A stretch of 24,957 nucleotides of DNA from IMG/VR virus record IMGVR_UViG_3300037882_001482, positions 1 to 24,957 of that record; one strand, written 5' to 3'. Positions 1-8,438 of the stretch are shown in pieces. A model generated the notes under the pieces. The model was not told the DNA's origin. It searched no databases and was given only the letters and a program-made list of their open reading frames with translations. The DNA is from a virus. The first letter of the stretch is position 1; each line of letters starts with the position of its first letter. The position numbers and the translations under genes are program-made.

Positions 1-118
1 ATTCTGCGATAATAGCCGCTTTACTTACCTGTCCAGTTGGCTGGATAATTTGCGAAACAGGCGGCGTTACTGACTGCTTTCTTCTTTGTAACTCTGCTAA
101 GATTTGCTCTCTACTCAT
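1..118 (-). CDS. Partial unknown protein, N-terminal 39 codons
   Basis: An open frame starts with ATG at 116-118 and runs off the left edge without a stop. It begins MSREQILAELQRRKQ and continues with Pro- and Gln-rich sequence. The start overlaps the stop of the upstream gene as ATGA, which indicates translational coupling within the late operon. It lies downstream of virion-protein genes, so an internal virion, ejection or late accessory protein is plausible, but only a short piece is visible and I do not recognise it. Confidence 0.6.
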   Translation of the reverse strand, partial: MSREQILAELQRRKQSVTPPVSQIIQPTGQVSKAAIIAE

Positions 119-1128
119 TCAGCCACCAATAACATTTGTTCTAATTCCGCATCAGTCTTAGTTGATAAGTCCAAATTATTAAATAAACTCTCTACGCTTA
201 TATCTCTTTTTAACCTTGCGATTAATGCATCTTGCTGTTTTAAAGAGGCTCCGTTTAAATCCGCTTCCACTACCGCATCAGATATTTGTTGTGCTTTTTG
301 GCTACTAGCTTTCATAAGGTTTGCCAACTCTTGAAGCGAAGCTTTACCTTGATTAACTCTACCGCTTATTTTTTGTGCAAAGTCTAAATCCTTGTTGGAG
401 GTGCTACCTTTTAAACTTTCTAACGTGCTTAACGCTCCTGTTGCTAGTACCCTTTCAACCGCTCTAACATCTTTTGCTTTCGTCAGTAGCTCTGGATTTA
501 AAGGAATTCCAAAACTATCAGCCAACTCAACTGCTAACGCTTTAATGTCCGATAAAGAGCCTACGTTTCCTCTGTCTACAGCTTGTTGCAATCTATCAGC
601 TCCAAAAGCAACAGTTGTTGCTGTGTCACCTAAATTTCTAATAGATGTAATACGTTCGGCACGTGACTTAGCAAGTTCTTTTTGCCCTGCGTCCTCCCCT
701 CCTGTATTTACATTTACTAACGGTGATGGTGGTGCAAGCTCTTTGTTTATAGCTTTTTGTGCTATATTTTCTGGCACTAAGTTTGCTAATTGGTCTGCGT
801 ATATCTTGCCTATAGTTGATAAAGGTGTATGTACGACTGGCTCTTTCAATAAAGGAGATTTTTTAGCAAGAATTGCTACCGCCTCGGGAGAGCCTAAAGA
901 TGCTAATTGTGCTAATTGTTGTTGCTCTATATTTTGGGGAGTGTCGGGCATAGAACCCCCTTGCCTTGCAAATTGTGGTATTGATTGACCAGAAAGAATA
1001 CCAGCCAACACCTTTCTTCCCTGCTCTTCCTTTTCTTGTTGAGCCAGTCTTTCGGAGAGCATAGGGTCGTTAAACCTCCGTGCATATTTAATAACGCTTT
1101 TTGATAAATTTGATAATATATTACTCAT
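115..1128 (-). CDS. Putative internal virion / ejection-type protein
   Basis: The protein has 337 residues, mostly predicted helix, with many Gln, Ala, Leu and Lys and no membrane segment or signal peptide. The N-terminus is basic (KYARRFNDPMLSERLAQQEKEE) and the C-terminal half reads as long helices (about residues 150-335). Helical, Ala/Gln-rich proteins at the end of a podovirus late operon are often internal virion or DNA-ejection proteins, but I see no family-defining motif, so the role is inferred from composition and position. The start is supported by the spacer AAAAAAGGAAATAAA before ATG. The stop overlaps the next gene's start as ATGA. Confidence 0.55.
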   Translation of the reverse strand: MSNILSNLSKSVIKYARRFNDPMLSERLAQQEKEEQGRKVLAGILSGQSIPQFARQGGSMPDTPQNIEQQQLAQLASLGSPEAVAILAKKSPLLKEPVVHTPLSTIGKIYADQLANLVPENIAQKAINKELAPPSPLVNVNTGGEDAGQKELAKSRAERITSIRNLGDTATTVAFGADRLQQAVDRGNVGSLSDIKALAVELADSFGIPLNPELLTKAKDVRAVERVLATGALSTLESLKGSTSNKDLDFAQKISGRVNQGKASLQELANLMKASSQKAQQISDAVVEADLNGASLKQQDALIARLKRDISVESLFNNLDLSTKTDAELEQMLLVAE

Positions 1129-1154
1129 TTTATTTCCTTTTTTAGATAACGCTC

Positions 1155-1880
1155 TTAGGCTAATGCCGCTATAATTTTCATAATATTATCTAGCTGTGAT
1201 TTTCTTTCTCCTGTTTCAACTCCAGAAGAATAAGTCCCTCCACCTGTCGGAAAGCCCATAGCTAATTGAGCTAAGTAATTATTTGCCGTTACAGGAGCTT
1301 GACGAGTTGCCGTGTTAATACCTCTTGATACTTCCCCGAGTCCAAATAAATTAGCGGCAGTATTTTGGCTTCTACCAATATCAGCCATAGTTCTATCGGC
1401 TGCTGATTGGAATCCTTGCGAACGTAATCCGCCTGATACAGTGCCTATATTTAAACCTAAGTTCTTTAATGCCTCGCTTTCTAATAATGCCTGCCTCTGT
1501 CCTCCAAAGCCCCCAGCTTCACTAGCTGCACTTGTTATATCTGATAACGTATCTTGCGTTCCTGTTTGTAAATCCCTAATCGCACTTTGAACAACCTGCT
1601 CCTCGTATGGATTGCTAAATGTATTTATACCAGCCTGAAAATCACTTACACTTGTCGGCTGCAACCCCTTTAATAGAGCTGCTAATGCAGTATTTTGCTC
1701 TCCAGTTAAGCCTGCAGGTGCGAACATGCCTGTATCGCCTGACAACGATGTGCCAGTTTCTAATGCTTTTAAAAATGCGTCTTGTGCTTGTTTTGGCAAA
1801 GAGTTAAAGCCTGTTGGCGTGCTTGAGCTTTGACTGCTTTTTGACGGAGAACCAAAAACAAACTCCATAAATTTAGGCAT
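1155..1880 (-). CDS. Putative virion structural / ejection protein
   Basis: The protein has 241 residues, with a low-complexity Ser-rich N-terminus (about residues 10-22) and a helical middle containing a GGFGGQRQALLESEALKNL-like stretch near residues 122-140. Small Ala/Gly/Gln-rich proteins with this kind of segment recur between tail genes and ejection proteins in podovirus-like genomes, usually annotated as hypothetical or structural. The ribosome site AAGAGGATATT lies directly before the ATG at 1878-1880. The Gly/Ser-rich C-terminus (about 210-225) suggests a flexible tail. I infer a virion component but cannot name a specific homologue. Confidence 0.5.
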   Translation of the reverse strand: MPKFMEFVFGSPSKSSQSSSTPTGFNSLPKQAQDAFLKALETGTSLSGDTGMFAPAGLTGEQNTALAALLKGLQPTSVSDFQAGINTFSNPYEEQVVQSAIRDLQTGTQDTLSDITSAASEAGGFGGQRQALLESEALKNLGLNIGTVSGGLRSQGFQSAADRTMADIGRSQNTAANLFGLGEVSRGINTATRQAPVTANNYLAQLAMGFPTGGGTYSSGVETGERKSQLDNIMKIIAALA

Positions 1881-1910
1881 AATATCCTCTTTTTTTTAAA
1901 TATATCACAT

Positions 1911-2213
1911 TTACCATGCAACATCTAGTGTTCTTCTGTCCCACTTTAACGTTCCGCTTATATTTAGTAGTTTATACTCATATGTTGCATCGTTTACTAT
2001 ATCGCCTTCCTCATCTGTTGATAAAACGTTAGTCGGTGAAGATGGGGCAGTCCTTTCTTGGAACCTAGCACGCCCTCGCACAAACCTTTGGTTTAAATTT
2101 GTAAAATCTGAAACATCTTCATGTTCTCTTAAACGCACTATTTCAGATAATATTTCTTTTACGTCTTCAAAAGATTGAATTTCAAACACGTCTGGATACA
2201 AGCTTGTTGTCAT
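1911..2213 (-). CDS. Small unknown late protein (100 aa)
   Basis: The protein has 100 residues: an acidic helical N-terminal part (DVKEILSEIVRLREHEDVSD) and a C-terminal part that looks beta-stranded and ends in an aromatic LKWDRRTLDVAW. Its start ATG overlaps the stop of the upstream large tail gene as ATGA, so it is probably translated together with that gene. A central APSSPTNVLSTDEEGDI segment resembles the linkers of short phage tail-tip or stabilising proteins, but this is weak. Function is not recognised; the placement suggests a small tail or virion accessory protein. Confidence 0.5.
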   Translation of the reverse strand: MTTSLYPDVFEIQSFEDVKEILSEIVRLREHEDVSDFTNLNQRFVRGRARFQERTAPSSPTNVLSTDEEGDIVNDATYEYKLLNISGTLKWDRRTLDVAW

Positions 2214-4258
2214 TTTTTACTTCCTTTATCCATAATTGCCGACCATAGCCCCGCACGCCAACTTTGCCCTAATTCTTCACCGCTAAACGTATATTGAATA
2301 TATCTACCTTGCGTTTTAAAATCTATCATTTCTGTATTAGGGCTTACAGTGATAGTTCTGGTATTATAAACATTTGTACTTTGCGGGTATTTGTAAGTTT
2401 CAATTTTTAAAGACACGTTGCCTACTTGCACGCTATCTGGTACAATCCCATTAATAGCAACTTCAAAATTTTCACCACCTGTTTTATTTGTTTTAAGACT
2501 CCATGCCATAGCTATACCATCTGCGTCCGTACCCTTTTCTTGAAAATATAAAGACGAAGTGTCGGAGTCGCTTGTATATTCTGCTGTATAAGGATATTCC
2601 CTTAAAGATGTTGGATACTCTCCAGCAGACCTATTCATCGTATCTAATACCCAAGTATCATCTTGTACATTAACACGAACTACTATATCAGGCTCATTTG
2701 AGCTGGTTGTCGGAATGTGAAACCATATTTCGTTAAATTTACGATTAAACCATGCAAATATTTTGCTTCTCTGACTTAAATTAATATTATTAAAAACTTT
2801 CTTTTTTAACGTTGTTTCTTTAGTGCTGTTTGAACGCATAATCTGCACGTTTCCACTTTTATAAACGTAAAAATTATTATTTCCCATAAAATATCCAGCA
2901 CCATTATGCTCTACCCTAGCATTTTTTGATATTATACCAGATTTATTATCTAAAAGTTTGGTTTCCCATACGAAAGGTCTACCTATATACCTAGAAGTAT
3001 AAACTTGTGAGTTTGTAAACTCTAAATTAATACCCTTAACATTCAAATGAGATATAAACTCGGCTGCTCCTTCTATATCATCACTACCAGCTTGATTAGT
3101 TGATGCAGGAGTCCAGATTGTTGAATCTCCTTGGTCGCTCCATTTCCTTCTATTACCCACGTTAGAATCGCCTAGCGTAACAATAATATTATTACTAACA
3201 TATAAATAATTTACAGCAGTTGGGGCGTTCGTCAAAGCAACTGGTGCAATAGCCGTGTCGCTATCCCACGAATAAACCCCTGTTTGACGACCCGGAGTCA
3301 TTATAATGTTATTTCCAAATCTATCAAAAACCCAAGAACGCACTGGCAATGCACCAGTAGAGCTGGTTAAAGCCGTGCCGTATAATCCAATACCGTATAA
3401 TCCAGCACCGTATCCTTGAGCGGAAGTTGCATTTGCTAATCCGTCTGCTATTTGACCCTGCACTGTTGTTGCAGCCCCACCCCCCCCTGTGACGCTAGAC
3501 GTTGCTATCGTGTTTACAACGATGTCGTAAGCGTTAGTTGAAGTATTGCGAATAATGTGCTCTATATTAATACCAGTATCGAGAATGCCTGCAAAAGTAG
3601 CAGCACTTTGTATCTTAATCCTACTGCCGTCTGAAAAACCATGTGCAGCCTGATTTACCGTAATGATTGGCGTTGCCTGAACTACGCTTCCTCCACCTCC
3701 AGAGCCACTTGATGTTGCCGAGGTAGTAACTTGAAATGTATAGCTATTAGCACTTTGCGACCTTACAAAATGAGTTGTGTTTATTTCTAAAGCAGGAACG
3801 CTATTAACAGCAGAAGAACCTGAAATTTGTATTGTATCTCCTGCTCGCACTTTGGTAGCCGTGTCTGTAACGGTTACGGTTTTGCTACCGCTAACTGTAG
3901 TTATAGGATTACTGCCTAGTGTTATATAATTAGAATCTAAGCTATTTGCTATTGTGGTTGTAGCAGTCACTAATGGGGAAATATTAGTAAGGACACTGCC
4001 TATAAAATAATACAAATTACTATGCGTTCCAATTAAATATCTTTCATTATTGCTTAAATTATAAGAAAATATAGAACGAGCAGAGCCATTAATCGGATTA
4101 TTGTCATTTATTATTATTGACTCCCAGCCCCCTATCTTTTCAGGGAAGCCATCTACAAACCTTATTTTATCAGCAGACACGTAATGCGGTGTCGAATACT
4201 CCGTAAAATCAGTTTCATACTGAACGCCTGCTTGTGATAAAATAGGCACTATTGGCAT
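2210..4258 (-). CDS. Large beta-rich tail protein, P22 gp10 / nozzle-like
   Basis: The protein has 682 residues. The N-terminus, with VSADKIRFVDGFPEKIGGW (about 27-45), matches a pattern common in podovirus tail accessory or DNA-stabilisation proteins of the P22 gp10-like beta-propeller group. The C-terminal two thirds, with repeated short strands and many aromatic residues (for example NLEFTNSQVYTSRYIGRPFV), fits a propeller closing the tail tube. Two similar insert domains lie at about 127-190 and 198-261, each ending in a Gly-rich stretch; they resemble FCCH-type small beta domains. A run of eight C on the top strand (3480-3487) encodes the second Gly stretch. The start shares one base with the stop of the collar gene (TAATG). 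The tail location is well supported, the exact family less so. Confidence 0.65.
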   Translation of the reverse strand: MPIVPILSQAGVQYETDFTEYSTPHYVSADKIRFVDGFPEKIGGWESIIINDNNPINGSARSIFSYNLSNNERYLIGTHSNLYYFIGSVLTNISPLVTATTTIANSLDSNYITLGSNPITTVSGSKTVTVTDTATKVRAGDTIQISGSSAVNSVPALEINTTHFVRSQSANSYTFQVTTSATSSGSGGGGSVVQATPIITVNQAAHGFSDGSRIKIQSAATFAGILDTGINIEHIIRNTSTNAYDIVVNTIATSSVTGGGGAATTVQGQIADGLANATSAQGYGAGLYGIGLYGTALTSSTGALPVRSWVFDRFGNNIIMTPGRQTGVYSWDSDTAIAPVALTNAPTAVNYLYVSNNIIVTLGDSNVGNRRKWSDQGDSTIWTPASTNQAGSDDIEGAAEFISHLNVKGINLEFTNSQVYTSRYIGRPFVWETKLLDNKSGIISKNARVEHNGAGYFMGNNNFYVYKSGNVQIMRSNSTKETTLKKKVFNNINLSQRSKIFAWFNRKFNEIWFHIPTTSSNEPDIVVRVNVQDDTWVLDTMNRSAGEYPTSLREYPYTAEYTSDSDTSSLYFQEKGTDADGIAMAWSLKTNKTGGENFEVAINGIVPDSVQVGNVSLKIETYKYPQSTNVYNTRTITVSPNTEMIDFKTQGRYIQYTFSGEELGQSWRAGLWSAIMDKGSKK

Positions 4259-4977
4259 TATAATACCCTTACAATAGCCGCTTCTGCTATACTAGGTTGA
4301 GCGTTTGAACCTGTTGTTCCTGTCCATGTTGAGCCAGAGTGAGAATGTGACGCACCAGAGCCAGTGTTGTTTAGTAATCCGCTATTAGATAAATCTGGTG
4401 TATTAGTGCTACCTAGATTAGTACCTGACCCACCTGATTGTCCGAATGCGAGAGACGTGCTTAAAGATGCACTATCAGCATTACCGCTTTTTATTTTAAC
4501 GCTGTGCGTATGCGATGGTAATTCCGACTCCGATAACGCATGTCCGCCAGTAGAACCATTTGTACCAGCATCAGTTTCACTACCAAAGCCTGTATTATTT
4601 AAACTATCCGCCTGTGGGCTTGTTATTCTGTTAGCACTAGAACCCCCAAGGTTATCAAGTCCTACTGGATTTCTTCCCCTGTAGTCAGGCATATTAAATG
4701 TTGTGCTGCCATCGCCAGAACCGTAAGCTGTAGATACTAGTGCAAAAAATGCCGAATATGTAGTACGACTTATTGCTTGCCCATAAGCTAATAACCAGCG
4801 TGAATTAGGGGCTGTAGTGCCTGTATATCCAATCCTAGCTCCTATAGGTGTTAAGGCATCAAGAATAGTGTCTACACTATCCCAGTTTGTATTTAATTGA
4901 CCACCCCATAAATCCTCATCAATCGGGTCATTTACTGATGGCTTGTTAAAACTAAAATTAGTTGTTAGATTTGGCAT
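4258..4977 (-). CDS. Phage tail collar domain fibre protein
   Basis: The protein has 239 residues. The N-terminus (FSFNKPSVNDPIDEDLWGGQ, about 8-27) is the type that precedes collar domains in short fibre proteins. A tail-collar domain (Pfam PF07484 type) covers about 44-105, with PIGARIGYTG, WLLAYGQAISR, and FNMPDYRGRNPVG. A His-containing knob motif LPSHTHSV follows (H156, H158), then SHSHSG near residue 215. In T4 gp12 and related fibres such His pairs bind a metal ion inside the trimer, so this is likely a trimeric receptor-binding or short tail fibre. Its start lies 20 bp inside the upstream 86-residue gene, in a packed late operon. Confidence 0.85.
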   Translation of the reverse strand: MPNLTTNFSFNKPSVNDPIDEDLWGGQLNTNWDSVDTILDALTPIGARIGYTGTTAPNSRWLLAYGQAISRTTYSAFFALVSTAYGSGDGSTTFNMPDYRGRNPVGLDNLGGSSANRITSPQADSLNNTGFGSETDAGTNGSTGGHALSESELPSHTHSVKIKSGNADSASLSTSLAFGQSGGSGTNLGSTNTPDLSNSGLLNNTGSGASHSHSGSTWTGTTGSNAQPSIAEAAIVRVL

Positions 4978-5218
4978 TCCAGTGTTCCCATAGTTTTATT
5001 GTTACAACATCTGCACAATCACGTGCAGAAATAGGCAATTGCCCTTTTGCCTTTGCGGTTTTACGTGCAGCTTCAATCATGTCAGGGTTAGGCAGGTTAA
5101 CACCTCTTATAGTGCCTTTCATGCGTCCTGTTACATCATCAAGCCGCACGTATTCCGAAACTTCAGAATTGTAATACCAAGTCCATTTACGCCTTTGCTC
5201 GTGACAAACTAATTGCAT
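4958..5218 (-). CDS. Small unknown late protein (86 aa)
   Basis: The protein has 86 residues, is basic in its central part (RMKGTIRGVNLPNPDMIEAA) and Trp-rich at both ends (KWTWYY and LWEHW). It has no signal peptide or membrane segment. The start directly follows the stop of the upstream gene (TAAATG), and the end overlaps the collar-fibre gene by 20 bp, so it is very probably translated. I do not recognise a family. Between two appendage genes it could be an assembly chaperone or a small tail component, but this rests on position only. Confidence 0.55.
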   Translation of the reverse strand: MQLVCHEQRRKWTWYYNSEVSEYVRLDDVTGRMKGTIRGVNLPNPDMIEAARKTAKAKGQLPISARDCADVVTIKLWEHWNAKSNN

Positions 5219-5998
5219 TTATAAATCATTTCTTACAAATTTAAGCACAATACCAATAAAGTCATAAACGCTTGTTGCCGCCGCATCAACAGTAACCTCT
5301 ATGACATATTTGGAATTAGCTGTATTATTAAATGCTAAAGAATTAATCGCAACGTTATCTATTTGAGGGTCTGCATCAACTCCTGTTCCTAACGCCCCTG
5401 TCAATCCAACGCTCGTGACAGTTACTACTTCGCTATCAGTATAAGATAGTTTATCAAGTGTTACAGAATGTGCGTCTAAAGCCTCTGTAGTGTTACGGAA
5501 TATATAATCAAAACTTACTAGCCCAAAGCCTTTTGTTGCTGTAGTTCTGATATCTTCGGTTATATCAATACCTATAATCGCAGTTTCGTTAGTTGCCGTC
5601 TTTCTATAAACATAATTCCCTTGTGCTACTCGGGTAATAGTCCACGTCCCAACTGATAACCGCAATACATCATTTATGCCTATAAATTTCTGAAAATCGG
5701 TTTTACCTGTTATTTGTGTAACAGTTCCTGCAAAATCAGCATTTCCCGAATCGTCAAGTTGTGACGAGCTATTTTGAAGAAGTTTTCCAGTTATAGAATC
5801 AAAACGAGCAAATGCATTATCTGTTGACGAAGCTGGTCCATCAACCGCACTCGCCCCACTTGCTATCTGGTCTGGCGTAAAGTAAATTATCTTACCTGTT
5901 GATGTGTCAAAACCCGGTATTTTATCATTACTGGCGGCATTACCACTTGCCGCTGTTAAGCGACCAATTTCTCCTGCTAAAAGTACTCCTGTAGGCAT
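5219..5998 (-). CDS. Putative tail appendage / fibre-like protein
   Basis: The protein has 259 residues, rich in Thr, Ser, Ala and Asp, with a predicted beta pattern. The segment VDGPASSTDNAFARFDSITG (about 52-71), followed by LLQNSS, is a repeat-type motif often seen in phage tail fibres and baseplate appendages. The C-terminal part (about 105-259) resembles a beta-sandwich, possibly a receptor-binding or trimerisation module. It has no visible enzyme motif. The ribosome site AAGGAGAATATT lies before the ATG at 5996-5998. It sits between the connector and the collar fibre, which agrees with a tail role. Confidence 0.6.
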   Translation of the reverse strand: MPTGVLLAGEIGRLTAASGNAASNDKIPGFDTSTGKIIYFTPDQIASGASAVDGPASSTDNAFARFDSITGKLLQNSSSQLDDSGNADFAGTVTQITGKTDFQKFIGINDVLRLSVGTWTITRVAQGNYVYRKTATNETAIIGIDITEDIRTTATKGFGLVSFDYIFRNTTEALDAHSVTLDKLSYTDSEVVTVTSVGLTGALGTGVDADPQIDNVAINSLAFNNTANSKYVIEVTVDAAATSVYDFIGIVLKFVRNDL

Positions 5999-6013
5999 AA
6001 TATTCTCCTTAGT

Positions 6014-6682
6014 TTAATAATTTATTCTATAATAATAATCGTTGTAATCAACTATGCTTTCTGGCACTATTTTTCCAGTTGCAGTTCGATTATATGTTTC
6101 GTTTTTAATCGTATCGTATTCTTCTTTTACTTTCATTGTGTAAGTCATTTGTCTTACATCTTCAGGCTTATAATCTTCTATCAAGTCAAGTAACGCTTTA
6201 TATTCAACTAATCTTTCAGCGTATGTTGTAAAGTCATTTGTATCTGCATCATTAACTAAATTAGCGTAGCTCTTGTAGTAGTAAAGATTTACAGTATAAA
6301 CAGCATCTGGTCGAGGAGTTACCTCAAACGCTCCGTTTCTGTATGTGTAATATCTTGGCAGTCCATTATCTACATCATTTGTAATCGCATCAAATTGGTC
6401 TGCACTTATGTGCAACAACTCATATCGGTAGTTATTGTTTAGCAATACTAGCGAATTAGGGTGGGCTTGAAATTTAAAATTACTAGGTATCGATGAAATC
6501 GTACTAGTATTAGCAACAGTTGCCAACACTGCTAAAGATTCTTGAAACCAAAAATATTTGTTTTCATAAAAATCAATAGCAGCATTGATAGCTTGGTCTA
6601 TCTGTGCACTCGATGGATAGAGCAACTCTCCATCGGAAATCTTTGAAGCTAATCTCGTGCGTAGTGCAGATAGTGTAGCCAT
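6014..6682 (-). CDS. Head-tail connector / adaptor protein
   Basis: The protein has 222 residues. The N-terminal pattern LRTRLASKISDGELLYPSSA then IDQAINAAIDFYENKYFWF (about 6-45) is what I recall from phage adaptor proteins that attach below the portal (P22 gp4 / T7 gp11 functional class). It is followed by beta-strand segments and a helical C-terminal part (LVEYKALLDLIEDYKPEDVR). It would form the ring joining portal and tail and act only in the virion. The gene starts directly next to the stop of the 156-residue gene, and lies after the capsid gene as in many podovirus maps. The family assignment rests on remembered pattern, not a search. Confidence 0.65.
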   Translation of the reverse strand: MATLSALRTRLASKISDGELLYPSSAQIDQAINAAIDFYENKYFWFQESLAVLATVANTSTISSIPSNFKFQAHPNSLVLLNNNYRYELLHISADQFDAITNDVDNGLPRYYTYRNGAFEVTPRPDAVYTVNLYYYKSYANLVNDADTNDFTTYAERLVEYKALLDLIEDYKPEDVRQMTYTMKVKEEYDTIKNETYNRTATGKIVPESIVDYNDYYYRINY

Positions 6683-7153
6683 TTAGTACCTGTCATATGT
6701 AATACGAGCTTCAAGCGTAACATCACCTGCGGTAGTAGTTGTGCCACCGCCTGTAGTAATTGCTATCCAACCATTAGCCTCTGCAACAAAGCTAAATCCG
6801 CCTGTCCCATTAAACGAAACTAAAGCAGCAGTAGACTGAAAAGCAGTACTACTTAGTATAAAAGCATCAGCATCATTCGTATAAGTGACGTTGTCATCAT
6901 ATACATAACCAAGAGTAAAAGTTACGCTAGTTCCAGTATCAAGGTCGGCAGTTAGTAGTACTCCAGAACCCATTTCAACACTTGCATTTTTGTTAAAAGG
7001 TATCAAGCCAATAACAGTTCCAGACGCTGTAGACGCTGGTATGGTTGCAGTAGCACGAACTGGACTAGATGGTATGCCCTGCCCACTTGGGGCGTTTAGA
7101 AAAGCATCAGCACTAGAAGTGTAGCCATTAGCAAATATAGTAGGTGTAGTCAT
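6683..7153 (-). CDS. Putative capsid decoration or small virion protein
   Basis: The protein has 156 residues, almost entirely small and hydroxylated residues in alternating beta patterns, with Thr- and Gly-rich loops (TTGGGTTTTAGDV near the C-terminus). It has no signal peptide or catalytic motif. It lies 12 bp after the major capsid gene in transcription order. Small beta-rich proteins in this position often decorate capsids, which is the reason for the call. The name is an inference from neighbourhood and composition. Its stop is immediately followed by the connector gene start. Confidence 0.5.
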   Translation of the reverse strand: MTTPTIFANGYTSSADAFLNAPSGQGIPSSPVRATATIPASTASGTVIGLIPFNKNASVEMGSGVLLTADLDTGTSVTFTLGYVYDDNVTYTNDADAFILSSTAFQSTAALVSFNGTGGFSFVAEANGWIAITTGGGTTTTAGDVTLEARITYDRY

Positions 7154-7165
7154 AATATATCTTCC

Positions 7166-8311
7166 TTATGCTGTATGGCTTGCACCATATGTTGAAATAA
7201 CAATAACATTAAGGTCTTCAGATTCAAAAGTCTGTTTCTTAACTCCGTAAATCATACGACCCTCTGTGGCTTCTACATATTGAAAATCCCTTTCTTCTCT
7301 AAAGAATTCTAAAGGTGCTTTACCTCCTATAGTTTCATCGCCAGTTAAAGCTCCTGAAAACTTAGAAGAGAATAACAACGCTCCTTTACCACAAAGGACA
7401 GCACGTCTTACTGTAGAAATAGCAGAGTTGTCAGCAGAAGAAACGCCAGTTGCAACATTATTAGAAGTGTAGATATTCACGTTTTGATACTTCCCAATAG
7501 GTTTGGTACCGTACGCACTACCTTGCATGATAGGATTATCGGTTATCATACCGCCTTCTGTTGCGGCTAAGTAATTTGTGTACCATTGAATTGAACCCGA
7601 AGTATCACGACGTAAATCAAGTGCCTGTTGATGAGAAAGAAATAAATCAAACTCATTTCCATCTAGTGGCTCGGCAGTGGGTTGAGTTGTTTGTAATTTT
7701 TCAAGTGCAACATCAATTAAATCTAACGTCATAGTGTCTGATGACGTAATTGATTGGTCATTTGCAGCAGCACCTGCACGGATTATGCGGTTTATTGATG
7801 GAGCTGATATAGCATTTAAACCTTGCACAAAAGTTCTCGAAGCTCCAGAATAAACCGTACCCTCAACTTCTATTGTAGTTGAGTTAACCCCAGCTAACTG
7901 ATTAAAGCATGAGGCATCAAGTCGTGAGCCGTGAAAGTTCCTTAATACTTCCTCTGCCCTTTCTTGATATTTTACACGACTTCTCATACCTTGCGAAGTG
8001 CTTTTGCCATAATAGGCAACGGCATGGCGGAATGTGTTAAATACCATTGAAAAGCCTTGTTGATTTAAACCTTCTTCATTACCTTCAAGTGTTCCGCCCT
8101 CGCCAATACCAGTGCCAGTTAAACGTCCGATTTGTTCTATTGTAATTTTATCCCCTGCCTCTGCACGGTCTAATTCGTCTGCACGAGCTAAAATGCCACG
8201 GGCTGCCATATGACCAAACTGAAAACGTTTCATCATCTCGACAAAACGTAACTGACTTGACCAAAGCTCCACATTAAGCACATCGCCCCTATTCATAGGA
8301 GTAACAGTCAT
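7166..8311 (-). CDS. Major capsid protein, N4 gp56 / DUF4043-like
   Basis: The protein has 381 residues, normal for an HK97-fold coat protein. The N-terminal part includes VELWSSQLRFVEMMKRFQF (about 14-32) and GDKITIEQIGRLTGTGIGEG (about 53-72). The centre has FDLFLSHQQALDLRRD (about 222-237), and the C-terminal part has ALLFSSKFSG and a Glu/Arg-rich strand. This order resembles the N4 gp56 / DUF4043 coat family. It follows the scaffold gene and precedes the decoration and connector genes, the usual head-gene order. The scaffold-capsid spacer holds a hairpin (8394-8427) that may raise its expression. A P22 gp5-like family is the main alternative. Confidence 0.75.
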   Translation of the reverse strand: MTVTPMNRGDVLNVELWSSQLRFVEMMKRFQFGHMAARGILARADELDRAEAGDKITIEQIGRLTGTGIGEGGTLEGNEEGLNQQGFSMVFNTFRHAVAYYGKSTSQGMRSRVKYQERAEEVLRNFHGSRLDASCFNQLAGVNSTTIEVEGTVYSGASRTFVQGLNAISAPSINRIIRAGAAANDQSITSSDTMTLDLIDVALEKLQTTQPTAEPLDGNEFDLFLSHQQALDLRRDTSGSIQWYTNYLAATEGGMITDNPIMQGSAYGTKPIGKYQNVNIYTSNNVATGVSSADNSAISTVRRAVLCGKGALLFSSKFSGALTGDETIGGKAPLEFFREERDFQYVEATEGRMIYGVKKQTFESEDLNVIVISTYGASHTA

Positions 8312-8393
8312 CTGTATATACCTTGTTTAAATTGTAAAATGATTTTATTCTTTTCTTAGATACGTCTTATATTTTACAACCGTAAGAGGCGGT

Positions 8394-8427
8394 GAGTGTG
8401 AAAAGATATTTTTATCTTAACACACTC
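8394..8427 (-). promoter_or_regulatory. Hairpin in scaffold-capsid spacer
   Basis: A 7-bp stem (GAGTGTG at 8394-8400 with CACACTC at 8421-8427) is continued by a 6-bp stem (AAGATA at 8403-8408 with TATCTT at 8413-8418) around a 4-base loop, with a 2x2 AA/AA internal loop. It lies in the 127-bp spacer before the major capsid gene, the longest gap within the head genes. There is no U-run on the minus-strand side, so a true terminator is unlikely. An RNA-processing or stability hairpin is a reasonable guess. Confidence 0.45.
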
Positions 8428-8438
8428 TTATATATAAA

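Noticed and set aside
392-988. Long plus-strand frame opposite the 337-residue gene.
   Set aside because: It has no ribosome site and lies antisense to a better-supported gene. Similar antisense frames opposite the tail and scaffold genes (for example 4364-4684 and 9057-9396) were dropped for the same reason.
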